From Bacteroidales bacterium (GTDB lineage: Bacteria; Bacteroidota; Bacteroidia; Bacteroidales; UBA932): 64,000 bases of DNA. A program made the position numbers and the translations under genes. Shown here one piece after another: positions 53,917 through 62,380 of the stretch. How positions within the stretch are numbered: position 1 is the first letter of the stretch; every line of letters starts with the position of its first letter. The stretch covers positions 1 to 64,000 of the forward strand of contig JAGBVU010000021.1 of assembly GCA_017630155.1 (NCBI GenBank), given 5' to 3'. Under the pieces are notes generated by a model. That model saw only the letters and a list, made by a program, of their open reading frames with translations, was not told where the DNA came from and ran no database searches.

Positions 53917-53949
53917 TCATTTGAAATTAAAAATATCGGAGGTAACAAG

Positions 53950-54564
53950 ATGCATATAGCTATTGCAGGAAATATCGGAAGCGGTAAGACAACCCTTACC
54001 AACTTATTGGCAAAACATTACGGATGGGAACCAAAGTTTGAGGATGTGGATTTCAACCCATATCTCTCCGATTTCTACAACGATATGAGACGCTGGTCAT
54101 TCAATGTCCAGGTTTACTTCCTGAACCGTCGTTTTGAAGATGTAGTGGCGATCCGCAACAGTGAGAAGAATGTGATTCAGGACCGTACCATCTATGAAGA
54201 TGCACGTATATTTGCACCAAACCTCCACTCAATGGGCCTAATGGATTCAAGGGACTTTGAGAACTACTCATCCCTCTTCAATCTTATGACATCGCTTGTC
54301 AAGGCACCGGATCTTATCATCTACCTCAAATCCTCCATTCCAAACCTTGTAGCACAAATCCAGAAGAGGGGACGCGAATACGAAAGCAGTATCCGTATCG
54401 ACTACCTTAAAGGACTTAATGACCGCTATGAGGAGTGGATCGAAAACTACAAGGATGGTCCACTTATGATAGTAAATGTGGATGAACTCAAATTTGAAGA
54501 GAACCCAGACCACCTTAACCAGATTATAGACCGTATCGACGCCCAGCTCTACGGATTGTTCTAG
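53950..54564 (+). CDS. Deoxynucleoside kinase
   Basis: This 204-aa P-loop kinase has IAGNIGSGKTTL (Walker A), VIQDRTIYEDA (the ERS/DRS-like catalytic motif) and a LID with RGREYESSI. It phosphorylates deoxynucleosides for salvage; deoxyadenosine or deoxyguanosine specificity cannot be decided. ATG 53950 follows GGAGGTAACAAG, an unusual good Shine-Dalgarno for this phylum. Confidence 0.92.
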   Translation: MHIAIAGNIGSGKTTLTNLLAKHYGWEPKFEDVDFNPYLSDFYNDMRRWSFNVQVYFLNRRFEDVVAIRNSEKNVIQDRTIYEDARIFAPNLHSMGLMDSRDFENYSSLFNLMTSLVKAPDLIIYLKSSIPNLVAQIQKRGREYESSIRIDYLKGLNDRYEEWIENYKDGPLMIVNVDELKFEENPDHLNQIIDRIDAQLYGLF

Positions 54565-54585
54565 TAGATCACGGCACAAACATAT

Positions 54586-54632
54586 ATCCCGCGACAAAAT
54601 TCTGCTAAAATCTGTCGCGGGATTTGTTTTTT
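54586..54632 (+). terminator. Intrinsic terminator of the deoxynucleoside kinase
   Basis: ATCCCGCGACA (54586-54596) pairs with TGTCGCGGGAT (54613-54623), followed by a T-rich run. A third copy of the word TGTCGCGGGA occurs at about 54665-54674. Confidence 0.85.
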
Positions 54633-54687
54633 CGGGCTGCCGCGTCAAAATATCGCCATTTTTTGTCGCGGGAACAGTCTCCTGTCT

Positions 54688-56388
54688 CTAATATTTTATC
54701 GAACTGCCGCCGATAAATTCCCTCAGTACGGAAGTTGGGGGGACCGCCACTATCTCTTCCGGTGTGAGTGGGGTGATGTGTGAAAGGAATTTGAGCATCC
54801 TGACACTTTCAGAGTATGCGGGTGAAGTGACCGGAATTCTGTTAAGATGGGGTTCTGCATAATATTTCAGAAGGGGAAGTTCGAAAATCAATGAGGAGTT
54901 GAACATAACATCTGCATTTTCCTGGAACGGGAAGATGTTTTTCTCTTCACCTCTGCGGACACTCGGCCATCTGAGTATGGTCTCCTCTGGTGAGACACCG
55001 CGGGTACGGGCGTCGCGAACCATCCTGCGGAGAAGTCGGCAATCTGTGGTCGAGATCACGTTGTTCTCATCCAGAGACAGTGATGTGAGGGCAGATACAT
55101 ATATTCTGAAAAGCTTGCTCTGGTCAAGATCTTTTGTCAGCTCTTTGTTGAGTGCGTGGATTCCCTCCATAATCAGAATATCTTTCTCGGTCATCCTTAT
55201 TTTCCTGCCTGAAGGGATGCGTTCCCCCTTTACAAAATCAAATTTGGGCAGTTCCACCTCTTTGCCGGCAAGTATGTCGTTCAATTGCTGGTTGAGGAAC
55301 TCCAGATCCATGGCGTACAATGATTCAAAGTCGTACTCCCCGTTCTCATCCAGAGGAGTCTTGTCGCGGCTCACAAAGTAGTTGTCCATCTCTATAACGA
55401 TAGGGTTAATACCCAGTGTCCTGCACTGGATGGCTATACGGTTGGATGAGGTGGTTTTTCCACTGCTTGAAGGTCCGGCTATGAGGACAAGTTTTACCTG
55501 GTCCCTGCGGTTGTGTATCATATCTGCGATATTTGCATATTTCCTCTCGTGGAGGGCCTCCGCTATCTGGATTACAGGTGCTGTTTTGCCTATGCTTACT
55601 GCCTTGTTGAGGTGGGCAAGACTCTCTATGCCAAGGATGTCATTCCATTCTGAATGCTCTTTGAAAATCTCGTTGAGCTTGTCCTGGTATTTGTAGTCTG
55701 CCACTTTCCAGGGTTCAGATGTGGATGGGGCCTGGAGGCAGAATCCGTTGCTGTAAGGGATCACATCGAAAAGATTAAGGTAGCCAGTGGAGTCAAGCAG
55801 CGGTCCATAGTATGTGTCGGCATATCCGTCCAGGTAGTAAGTGGAGATGAAATACTGTTTGGACTCCTCTGCGAGGATTGCTTTGGCCTGATACCCATTC
55901 TCTCTGAAGATGGATGATGCGATATCTTTAGGCAATTTCTTCTTAATGAATGGGAGGTCAAGCTCTACATACTCCTCCATTTTTGATTTGAGGAGGGCCA
56001 CTTGTTCCGCTGATAGACGGAGTGCCTTATATTTTCCGTCTTCCCCTTTCTTTTTCTCTATGATCTCCCCGTAGAGTCCGCTTGGGAGGGAGTAGTTGAA
56101 GGTGAGTCTGTGTTCTGGAAACAGGTCCAGCGCACATCTTTGGGCCAGAAATGAGAGGGAGCGGATATACATTCTTCTCCCGTCCGGATGGGACATATCG
56201 ATAAATTTTATGATATGTGGGGAGTAGACATTGTAACTCAACTCTTTGAGCTGGTTGTCCACTATTGCACCCAATGCCCTGTATTTGCATTTGTGGTCAA
56301 TGGTTTTGCAAAGTTCAGAGAGTCTTGCCCCTGGTCTGATATCGTGCAGGGAGGATGTGTTTTCACAGAAAATTTGAATTGTCTCCAT
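54688..56388 (-). CDS. TGS-domain nucleoside (uridine kinase-like) kinase
   Basis: This 566-aa protein has an N-terminal TGS/ThrRS-like editing region (~1-200, with HPDGRRMYIRSLSFLAQ) and a C-terminal P-loop kinase (LIAGPSSSGKTTSSNR near 300, then IEMDNYFVSR and LPKFDFVKGER) of the uridine kinase/phosphoribulokinase family. This fusion is common in Bacteroidota and Firmicutes and is annotated as a nucleoside kinase. The stop of envC is unrelated; envC lies just upstream by 6 bp on the same strand. Confidence 0.9.
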   Translation of the reverse strand: METIQIFCENTSSLHDIRPGARLSELCKTIDHKCKYRALGAIVDNQLKELSYNVYSPHIIKFIDMSHPDGRRMYIRSLSFLAQRCALDLFPEHRLTFNYSLPSGLYGEIIEKKKGEDGKYKALRLSAEQVALLKSKMEEYVELDLPFIKKKLPKDIASSIFRENGYQAKAILAEESKQYFISTYYLDGYADTYYGPLLDSTGYLNLFDVIPYSNGFCLQAPSTSEPWKVADYKYQDKLNEIFKEHSEWNDILGIESLAHLNKAVSIGKTAPVIQIAEALHERKYANIADMIHNRRDQVKLVLIAGPSSSGKTTSSNRIAIQCRTLGINPIVIEMDNYFVSRDKTPLDENGEYDFESLYAMDLEFLNQQLNDILAGKEVELPKFDFVKGERIPSGRKIRMTEKDILIMEGIHALNKELTKDLDQSKLFRIYVSALTSLSLDENNVISTTDCRLLRRMVRDARTRGVSPEETILRWPSVRRGEEKNIFPFQENADVMFNSSLIFELPLLKYYAEPHLNRIPVTSPAYSESVRMLKFLSHITPLTPEEIVAVPPTSVLREFIGGSSIKY

Positions 56389-56394
56389 ATGGGT

Positions 56395-57576
56395 CTATTT
56401 TGCAAGCCAATGTTCAGGGTTCTGTTTGTCAGTCCCTTTCCAAAGCTGGAAGTGGAGTATGGCATTACCCTCTTCATTGTCATCAATGGTTCCAACTACA
56501 GCTCCCCTCTTGATGGTCTGACCACTCTTGACATTGACTTGTTTGAGTTTACAGTAAAATGTGAAGTATTCACCGTGCTGGACTAAAACGCACTGGTTGT
56601 ATCCAGGCATTACCAGAATCTGTTTCACTACGCCGTCAAAAATGCACAAAGCCTTGGCATTTCTGTCGGTAGAGATGTTTACCCCATTGTTGAATGGGAG
56701 TTTGACTGTCCTGAATACGGGGTGGTATGCCTGCCCGAATTTTTCCACCACGACACCCTTGTTTACAGGCCAGGGGAGTTTCCCTTTGTTGTCGCTGAAT
56801 TTGGCAGAGAGTTCGTAATCTACCTTTACAGCTTTGCCTGCCTGTTTCTGTTGTCTTACCGCTTCAGCGAGAATTCTCTCGATCTCTTTGTTGAGTTTCT
56901 CTACCTCCCTCTTCTTTTTGTTCATGTCGTTCCGGAGCTTCTTCTCCTCACGTTTGAGGGAGTTTATGGTATTCATCACCTTGGTCTCCTCCTGGGTGAG
57001 CTTGTCGTACTCTTTCTCTCTCTCTTTCTGGGTGGATATGGATGATAAGCGGAGCTCCTGGAGCTTCCCCCTCTCCTGGGTCAGCTGCTCCTGCAGAGAC
57101 CTTATTTGAGTGGCTTGCTTCTGTACTGATGTTGAGAGGTTTTTGAGGTATGACCATCTGCGGAGGCTCTGTCCGATGTTTTTGCTTGACATTATGTACA
57201 TAAACCACACTTTGGCATCTCTGTTCTTGTATGCGTTGTACACAAGGTGTTCGTGATACAATTTCAATGTGTCAAGTCTCCTTTCCAGGCGGGAAATTTC
57301 ATTCGATTTGGTGGATATGAGGGAGTTGTACCTTTTTATGTCCTTGTCAAGGGTGTAGATTATCTCCCTCCTGTTCTCAATCTGCTTTTGTGTGAGGTTG
57401 AGGGTGTTGATGCTCTTTCTCTGCTTGCTTTTGGTGTTGCTCAGCTGTTTGTCTATGTACGCAATCTCATCCTCGATCTTCTTCTTTCTGGCGTTCTGTT
57501 TGGAAACATCCTGTCCGAAGGTGATCTGGAGTGCGAGCAGCAAGGTGAGTATGGTGAAGAGGTGTCTCATTGTCAT
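56395..57576 (-). CDS. envC: EnvC-type murein hydrolase activator
   Basis: This 393-aa exported protein has a signal peptide (ILTLLLALQITFGQ), a long coiled coil (~25-250) and a C-terminal LytM/M23 fold (~270-393). The zinc ligands are degenerate: the HxxxD position reads NNGVNIS, and the last motif is LHFQLWK. That pattern fits a non-catalytic activator of cell-division amidases. The ATG overlaps the upstream TPR stop (ATGA). Confidence 0.9.
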   Translation of the reverse strand: MTMRHLFTILTLLLALQITFGQDVSKQNARKKKIEDEIAYIDKQLSNTKSKQRKSINTLNLTQKQIENRREIIYTLDKDIKRYNSLISTKSNEISRLERRLDTLKLYHEHLVYNAYKNRDAKVWFMYIMSSKNIGQSLRRWSYLKNLSTSVQKQATQIRSLQEQLTQERGKLQELRLSSISTQKEREKEYDKLTQEETKVMNTINSLKREEKKLRNDMNKKKREVEKLNKEIERILAEAVRQQKQAGKAVKVDYELSAKFSDNKGKLPWPVNKGVVVEKFGQAYHPVFRTVKLPFNNGVNISTDRNAKALCIFDGVVKQILVMPGYNQCVLVQHGEYFTFYCKLKQVNVKSGQTIKRGAVVGTIDDNEEGNAILHFQLWKGTDKQNPEHWLAK

Positions 57577-59288
57577 TTTTTAAGTTGCCCTTTTCTCTCG
57601 GCAATTTTCTTCCCTATCCCCAATGTGGGGTCTTTCTTGTCTGCCTGTTCCCAATATATGAAGGCGAGGTCGTACTCTTTCAGCGCGAACAGAATCTCTG
57701 CATAGTGGTCCAGAAGGGTCGCGTCCTCGTTGCCGCCATAGAACATTGCCCTTTTTATGTGGCTTTTGGCTTCGTTGTATTCCCCCAACTGGAACAGAAT
57801 CCAGGCATAGGTGTCCAGGTATGTGGGGTTGTCCGGCTCCGACTCGATGGTCTTCAGGCTCATTTTGGCTGCCTTCTTGAGATCTTTCCCCTCCAGACAC
57901 AGGTAATATGCGAAGTTGTTGAGCACAGGATTATAGTCTGGCTTATGTTTGAGTGCTTTGCGGTAGTAACTGTACGCCTTTTTTGAGTCACCCTTGTCGT
58001 GGTACAAATCCCCAAGTGAGGCATAATAGGTGTATGCGATAGTGTCCTTTGGGGTGAGGTTTTTTATAAGGGTATTGTATTGCTCTATAGCCTTGTCAGT
58101 GTCACCGCTTTGCCAGTAGGCAATGGGGAGTATCTCCAGAAAACTTTTATCCTCCGGGAAATAGTGGAGAGTGTTTTCTGTCTGTATGGCAAGCTCTTCC
58201 CAGTCCTTAAGGTAATAGAGTAGCGATATATACTCCATATTTGCCTTATGGTCTTCCGGATATGCTTCAACTGCCCCTTTGAAGAGCAGTTTTCCGGTAG
58301 TATCCCTCCCTGTCTGAAGGAAATAGGCCCCACCCATATACAGTGCAGATGTGTCTTGCGGGTGGGCACTTATGATGCTGTTGACCATATGGTCCACCTT
58401 GTCCATATATTGCCTTACGAAGTGTGGGGTGATTATCACCTCCTTCATGTATCTTGTCTTGATGGATACATTCATCTTCGGGTCTCCAAGGAATCTGTAT
58501 ATGTGCGGGAAGAACTCTTTGAAGTTGACATTTGTCCTGTAGACCTCGGCGAGCCCGAAATCTGCTGGTGTAAATCCCGGATCCATCTCCAGAGCTTCGT
58601 TATAATATCGGATGGCCAGGGTGTCCCTGTACATTGACTTGTTGAGGTCTCCCAGGATAAGAGCCACGCGTGGTGCCGGGTATTTCCTGTAGTAATCCTC
58701 CAGATGGGTGAGGGCCCCCTGATAGTTCCCCTGACGGAGGAGCAATTCGTACCTTGCTTCCCCAGTCAGTTCATTTTCCCCCTTCAGTGACTCGATCTTG
58801 TCAAGGGTCTCCAGAGCTTTGTCATATTGCTGACTGGCGGTATATAGGTCGATTATATCGTAGAATACGGAGTGCTTCTGAGGGTGGTCCCTGGTGATCC
58901 CTTCGTATGTTGTTATTGCTTTGTCCACCTGGTTTGTCTGTGCGTAAAGTTCAGCAAGCTTCACCTTGTACCAGAAATTGGAAGGGTCCTTTTCCTGGGC
59001 CTTGACCAGATATGCCTCAGCCGCCTGGAGGTCTCCCAGCTGGATATACGAGAGGCCAAGATAGTAATATGCGGCATCATTCGCGGGATCAGCCCCGATG
59101 GCCATCACAAAGAGTTCGCGGGAAGTGCTCCAGTTCCCTTCATTATAGTGTCTCAACCCCTCCAGATAGTACTCCTGAGGCTCTATTTTATCCTGATTCT
59201 GAGCATATGCGACTGTCGGAACAAGCGAAGATACGGCAAGCAGAACACTACATACCAAAACACCAAAACTATTGCCAATATATCTCAT
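57573..59288 (-). CDS. Exported tetratricopeptide-repeat protein
   Basis: This 571-aa protein has a signal peptide (VLVCSVLLAVSSLVPTVAYAQ) and about twelve TPR units through its length, for example AAYYYLGLSYIQLGDLQAAEAYLVKA and AYTYYASLGDLYHDKGDSKKAYSYYRKAL. It should be periplasmic, perhaps a scaffold. The start 59288 is set by the promoter at 59314-59321. First gene of the TPR-envC-kinase operon. Confidence 0.9.
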   Translation of the reverse strand: MRYIGNSFGVLVCSVLLAVSSLVPTVAYAQNQDKIEPQEYYLEGLRHYNEGNWSTSRELFVMAIGADPANDAAYYYLGLSYIQLGDLQAAEAYLVKAQEKDPSNFWYKVKLAELYAQTNQVDKAITTYEGITRDHPQKHSVFYDIIDLYTASQQYDKALETLDKIESLKGENELTGEARYELLLRQGNYQGALTHLEDYYRKYPAPRVALILGDLNKSMYRDTLAIRYYNEALEMDPGFTPADFGLAEVYRTNVNFKEFFPHIYRFLGDPKMNVSIKTRYMKEVIITPHFVRQYMDKVDHMVNSIISAHPQDTSALYMGGAYFLQTGRDTTGKLLFKGAVEAYPEDHKANMEYISLLYYLKDWEELAIQTENTLHYFPEDKSFLEILPIAYWQSGDTDKAIEQYNTLIKNLTPKDTIAYTYYASLGDLYHDKGDSKKAYSYYRKALKHKPDYNPVLNNFAYYLCLEGKDLKKAAKMSLKTIESEPDNPTYLDTYAWILFQLGEYNEAKSHIKRAMFYGGNEDATLLDHYAEILFALKEYDLAFIYWEQADKKDPTLGIGKKIAERKGQLKK

Positions 59289-59313
59289 AAATAACAAATT
59301 TGAGTTGCCATTA

Positions 59314-59360
59314 CAAATGTAATTATTTTTTAGGAGATGCAGCAAAATGGGTTATTTTTG
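59314..59360. promoter_or_regulatory. Divergent promoters for the TPR operon (-) and sigma factor (+)
   Basis: Minus strand: TTG (59343-59345), a 21-bp spacer and TACATTTG (59314-59321). Plus strand: TATTTTTG (59353-59360), 10 bp before the sigma-factor ATG at 59371. The minus -33 element and the plus -7 box nearly touch. Confidence 0.7.
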
Positions 59361-59370
59361 CATCTATTAT

Positions 59371-59898
59371 ATGGAACAAAAACTTATAGCGGCTTGTATG
59401 CGGCAGGATAGGTCTGCCCAGAGAAAAATATACGAGAAATACTCTTCCCGTATGTTCGCTGTCTGTTTGAGGTATGCCAAGGATCGCGATGCTGCGATGG
59501 ATATGCTACAGGATGGTTTCATTACCGTCTTTTCCAAAATTTCAAGTTATAGGGATGAAGGTTCTTTTGAAGGGTGGATGAGGAGGATATTTGTAAATAC
59601 GGCGTTGATGAGTTTGAGACGCAATGATATCCTCAAGGGTGCGGAGGAACTCTCAGCCCCAGGGTCGGACCTCCCGTTTGAGGACAATATCCTTGAGCGT
59701 CTGGACGGCCAGAAGATAATGAAACTTATCGGGGAGATGCCAGTGGGTTTCAGGACGGTGTTCAACCTCTCTGTGATAGATGGATTCTCCCATCAGGAGA
59801 TAGCGCAGAAGCTGGGGATAACGGATGGGGCATCAAGATCACAGCTCAGCAGAGCCAGGGTGTGGCTCCAGGAGAGGATCAAGAAAATGGAAAAGTGA
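59371..59898 (+). CDS. ECF-type RNA polymerase sigma factor
   Basis: This 175-aa sigma-70 family protein has region 2 (RYAKDRDAAMDMLQDGFITVF, EGWMRRIFVNTALMSLRR) and region 4 (VIDGFSHQEIAQKLGITDG). It lacks region 3. The start 59371 follows the -7 box. It is followed after 5 bp by a membrane-barrel gene that may act as its anti-sigma. Confidence 0.95.
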   Translation: MEQKLIAACMRQDRSAQRKIYEKYSSRMFAVCLRYAKDRDAAMDMLQDGFITVFSKISSYRDEGSFEGWMRRIFVNTALMSLRRNDILKGAEELSAPGSDLPFEDNILERLDGQKIMKLIGEMPVGFRTVFNLSVIDGFSHQEIAQKLGITDGASRSQLSRARVWLQERIKKMEK

Positions 59899-59903
59899 TT
59901 TTT

Positions 59904-61055
59904 ATGAACAATATAGATTTTGACAGAAAGATAAAGGGGTTGGTCGACTCTTATGAAGAGCCGCTTGATGTCGATTTGTGGAGTGGCATAGAGGCGGGAC
60001 TTGAGAGACGATCTGCTGCCATATGGACCAAGAGGGTGAGTTATGCTGCAGTAGCCGCATCTGTGGTTATTGCATTGGTTTTGGGTATAAACTCAAAACA
60101 AGAGGACCTCACTCCACGTGGCGCCATGGCAATAGAGGTGGTTCAGCCGGCCCGATTGGATATGGATGTGGAGGTGCCGCATCTACTTGCAAAACTTAAT
60201 GTGGCAGAGAGGCCCCAATTGGACCAAAGTGTGATAGGTAAGGCTATGGCTATTGAAGGGGAGAATATTGTAGGGACCAAGGTGGCTGAGGCGACAGAAA
60301 GTGTCCCCACTGTGGCACAACCACAGGCAAATGTTCCGGTCTCTTCACCTACAGAAGAGGTGGAGGAACCTGCAGCAGGAACAGCTTGGGATGAAAGCTG
60401 GTTCTATGAGGAGGAAGAGGCTAAGGGGCGTAGAGGTGTTGTCTTGGGGGTAGCTTCAAATATGTTGGCTATGGGCGGTGGAGATGTCCCTGCCGGTGGA
60501 GTCCAATATATGCCTGGTGCAAATATGGCCATAAAAGATGGCATAACACCTGTTACCAAACCCTCATTTGCCATACCATTGACATTTGGTGTGCAGGTGC
60601 AGTTCCCTATAGGAGAGCTCTTTGCAATAGGTACCGGGATCAATTATACATATCTTCAAAACAGTTTCCAGGCTTTGATAGACAACTCAGTCCAAGCTCT
60701 TGTTAACCAAAAGATTCACTATATAGGTGTGCCATTGTCGCTATATGTGAATGTGCTCAAAAATGACCACTTTACTTGCTATGTTTCCGGTGGCGCAGCT
60801 GTGGAGAAGGGACTTCAGGTCTCAAGTAGGATTCAGGACTTGTCAGATGGTGTCTCATACCGCAAGGAGGGTGTGAAAGGGTTGCAATGGTCGGCCAATA
60901 TAGGTATTGGTCTCCAATACTCTTTCAATCAGCTGATTGGTATCTATTTTGACCCCAGTCTGGTCTATTTCTTTGACTCTGACCAGCCATTCAGTATGAG
61001 AACTACCCAGCCATTCCAGTTGGATATGGAGTTGGGATTGAGATTCACCTTATAA
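59904..61055 (+). CDS. Anti-sigma-like protein with TM helix and C-terminal beta-barrel domain
   Basis: This 383-aa protein has an N-terminal charged segment (~1-40, with EEPLDVDLWSGIEAGL) like a short anti-sigma module, one membrane helix (~44-62), a proline- and acidic-rich linker (~95-180) and a C-terminal outer-membrane-barrel-like domain (~210-383; FGVQVQFPIGELFAIGTGINYTY, QLDMELGLRFTL). The gene is coupled to the sigma factor. How an inner-membrane helix and a barrel coexist is unclear. Known from other Bacteroidota sigma operons as 'outer membrane beta-barrel protein'. Confidence 0.7.
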   Translation: MNNIDFDRKIKGLVDSYEEPLDVDLWSGIEAGLERRSAAIWTKRVSYAAVAASVVIALVLGINSKQEDLTPRGAMAIEVVQPARLDMDVEVPHLLAKLNVAERPQLDQSVIGKAMAIEGENIVGTKVAEATESVPTVAQPQANVPVSSPTEEVEEPAAGTAWDESWFYEEEEAKGRRGVVLGVASNMLAMGGGDVPAGGVQYMPGANMAIKDGITPVTKPSFAIPLTFGVQVQFPIGELFAIGTGINYTYLQNSFQALIDNSVQALVNQKIHYIGVPLSLYVNVLKNDHFTCYVSGGAAVEKGLQVSSRIQDLSDGVSYRKEGVKGLQWSANIGIGLQYSFNQLIGIYFDPSLVYFFDSDQPFSMRTTQPFQLDMELGLRFTL

Positions 61056-61067
61056 TTTCTGCACGAA

Positions 61068-62303
61068 TTGACAGTATTATACCGTATAGGATTGTTTTTG
61101 TATATGTTGGGGGCAAGAATTGCGGCCCCCTTCAACAAGAAAATATCCCTTTTTGTTATGGGGAGGAGGGATCTCTTTTCCAGATTGGAAAAGGAGATAA
61201 AGGGGGACGATCCTCTCATCTGGTTTCATTGCCCATCTGTGGGTGAGTTTGAACAGGCAAGACCAGTGATAGAGAGGTACAGAAAAAGGGGGGGCAATGA
61301 GAGGATTCTGCTCACATTCTTCTCGCCATCCGGTTATGAGTTGAGGAAGAACTACCCTTTGGCTGACTGGGTTTTCTATCTTCCAATGGATTCTCCCCGC
61401 AACGCCTCCAGGTTTCTTGATATTGTAAAGCCCAAGATGGCAATATTTACCAAGTATGATTACTGGTACTTTTACCTTACAGGGCTTAGGAAGAGAGGTA
61501 TCCCCACATATATAATTTCTGCAATCTTTAGAGAAGAGCAACCATTCTTCAAATCATGGGGAGGTATGTGGAGAGAGATGCTCCGCTGCTTTACCACCAT
61601 ATTTGTCCAGAATGAGGAGTCAAAAACCCTCCTGTTGTGGCAAGGGGTCAGGAATGTTGTCGTGGCGGGCGATACAAGGTTTGACAGGGTGAGCGACATT
61701 GTTTCGGGTGTCCCCTCTTCAAACAGAATAGTGGAGAGTTTTGTGGAGGGTAAAAGGGTCCTTGTGGCTGGAAGCACCTGGAATGAGGATGAGGTGAGAA
61801 TATGTGAGGCTATTGATGGTCTTGACTTGAGTATTGTTCTGGCACCTCATGAGGTTTATCCTGATCATATTTCCAGGATAGAGGAGGTTTTTCATAAGTA
61901 TAAAGTGGTAAGGTATTCGCAGAACCCCTCTGAGGAGGATCTTAAAGGGGCGCAAATACTGGTAATTGATTGTATCGGTCTGTTGTCTTCACTTTATAAG
62001 TATGGGGAGTTTGCATATATCGGGGGCGGGTTCGGAGCAGGTATTCATAACATTCTCGAAGCTGCCACATATGGACGTGGAGTCATTTTTGGCCCCAGAT
62101 ACCATAAGTTCCAGGAGGCGTGCGACCTTATTTCATTAGGAGGTGCAGTTTCCTATACCACCAGTGGAGAACTCAGGGAGCTTTTTGCGCTGTGGCTGAA
62201 TAACTCCGAGAAGCGTGCTCAGGTGTCAGAAATTTCAGGAAATTATGTCAAGGGGCATCTTGGAGCATCTGAAATTTTCCTGAAAGAGGTTTTTTCGCTT
62301 TAA
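61068..62303 (+). CDS. waaA: 3-deoxy-D-manno-octulosonic acid transferase (Kdo transferase)
   Basis: This 411-aa GT30-family enzyme has an N-terminal membrane anchor (LYRIGLFLYMLGARIAAPFN), WFHCPSVGEFEQARP with the catalytic Glu, and AYIGGGFGAGIHNILEAATYG in the C-terminal half. It adds Kdo to lipid A precursor. The start appears to be TTG at 61068; the first ATG, twelve codons in, would cut the conserved anchor. Confidence 0.93.
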   Translation: MTVLYRIGLFLYMLGARIAAPFNKKISLFVMGRRDLFSRLEKEIKGDDPLIWFHCPSVGEFEQARPVIERYRKRGGNERILLTFFSPSGYELRKNYPLADWVFYLPMDSPRNASRFLDIVKPKMAIFTKYDYWYFYLTGLRKRGIPTYIISAIFREEQPFFKSWGGMWREMLRCFTTIFVQNEESKTLLLWQGVRNVVVAGDTRFDRVSDIVSGVPSSNRIVESFVEGKRVLVAGSTWNEDEVRICEAIDGLDLSIVLAPHEVYPDHISRIEEVFHKYKVVRYSQNPSEEDLKGAQILVIDCIGLLSSLYKYGEFAYIGGGFGAGIHNILEAATYGRGVIFGPRYHKFQEACDLISLGGAVSYTTSGELRELFALWLNNSEKRAQVSEISGNYVKGHLGASEIFLKEVFSL

Positions 62304-62338
62304 AAAATTTATAATTCAGTTTTTCATCCGTCAGGGGA

Positions 62339-62369
62339 TTGTTTTTGGTTTGGGCGACATCTAATTTTG
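62339..62369 (+). promoter_or_regulatory. Promoter of yifB
   Basis: TTG (62339-62341), a 20-bp spacer and TAATTTTG (62362-62369), 11 bp before the ATG at 62381. Confidence 0.7.
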
Positions 62370-62380
62370 AAATAAAAAAG

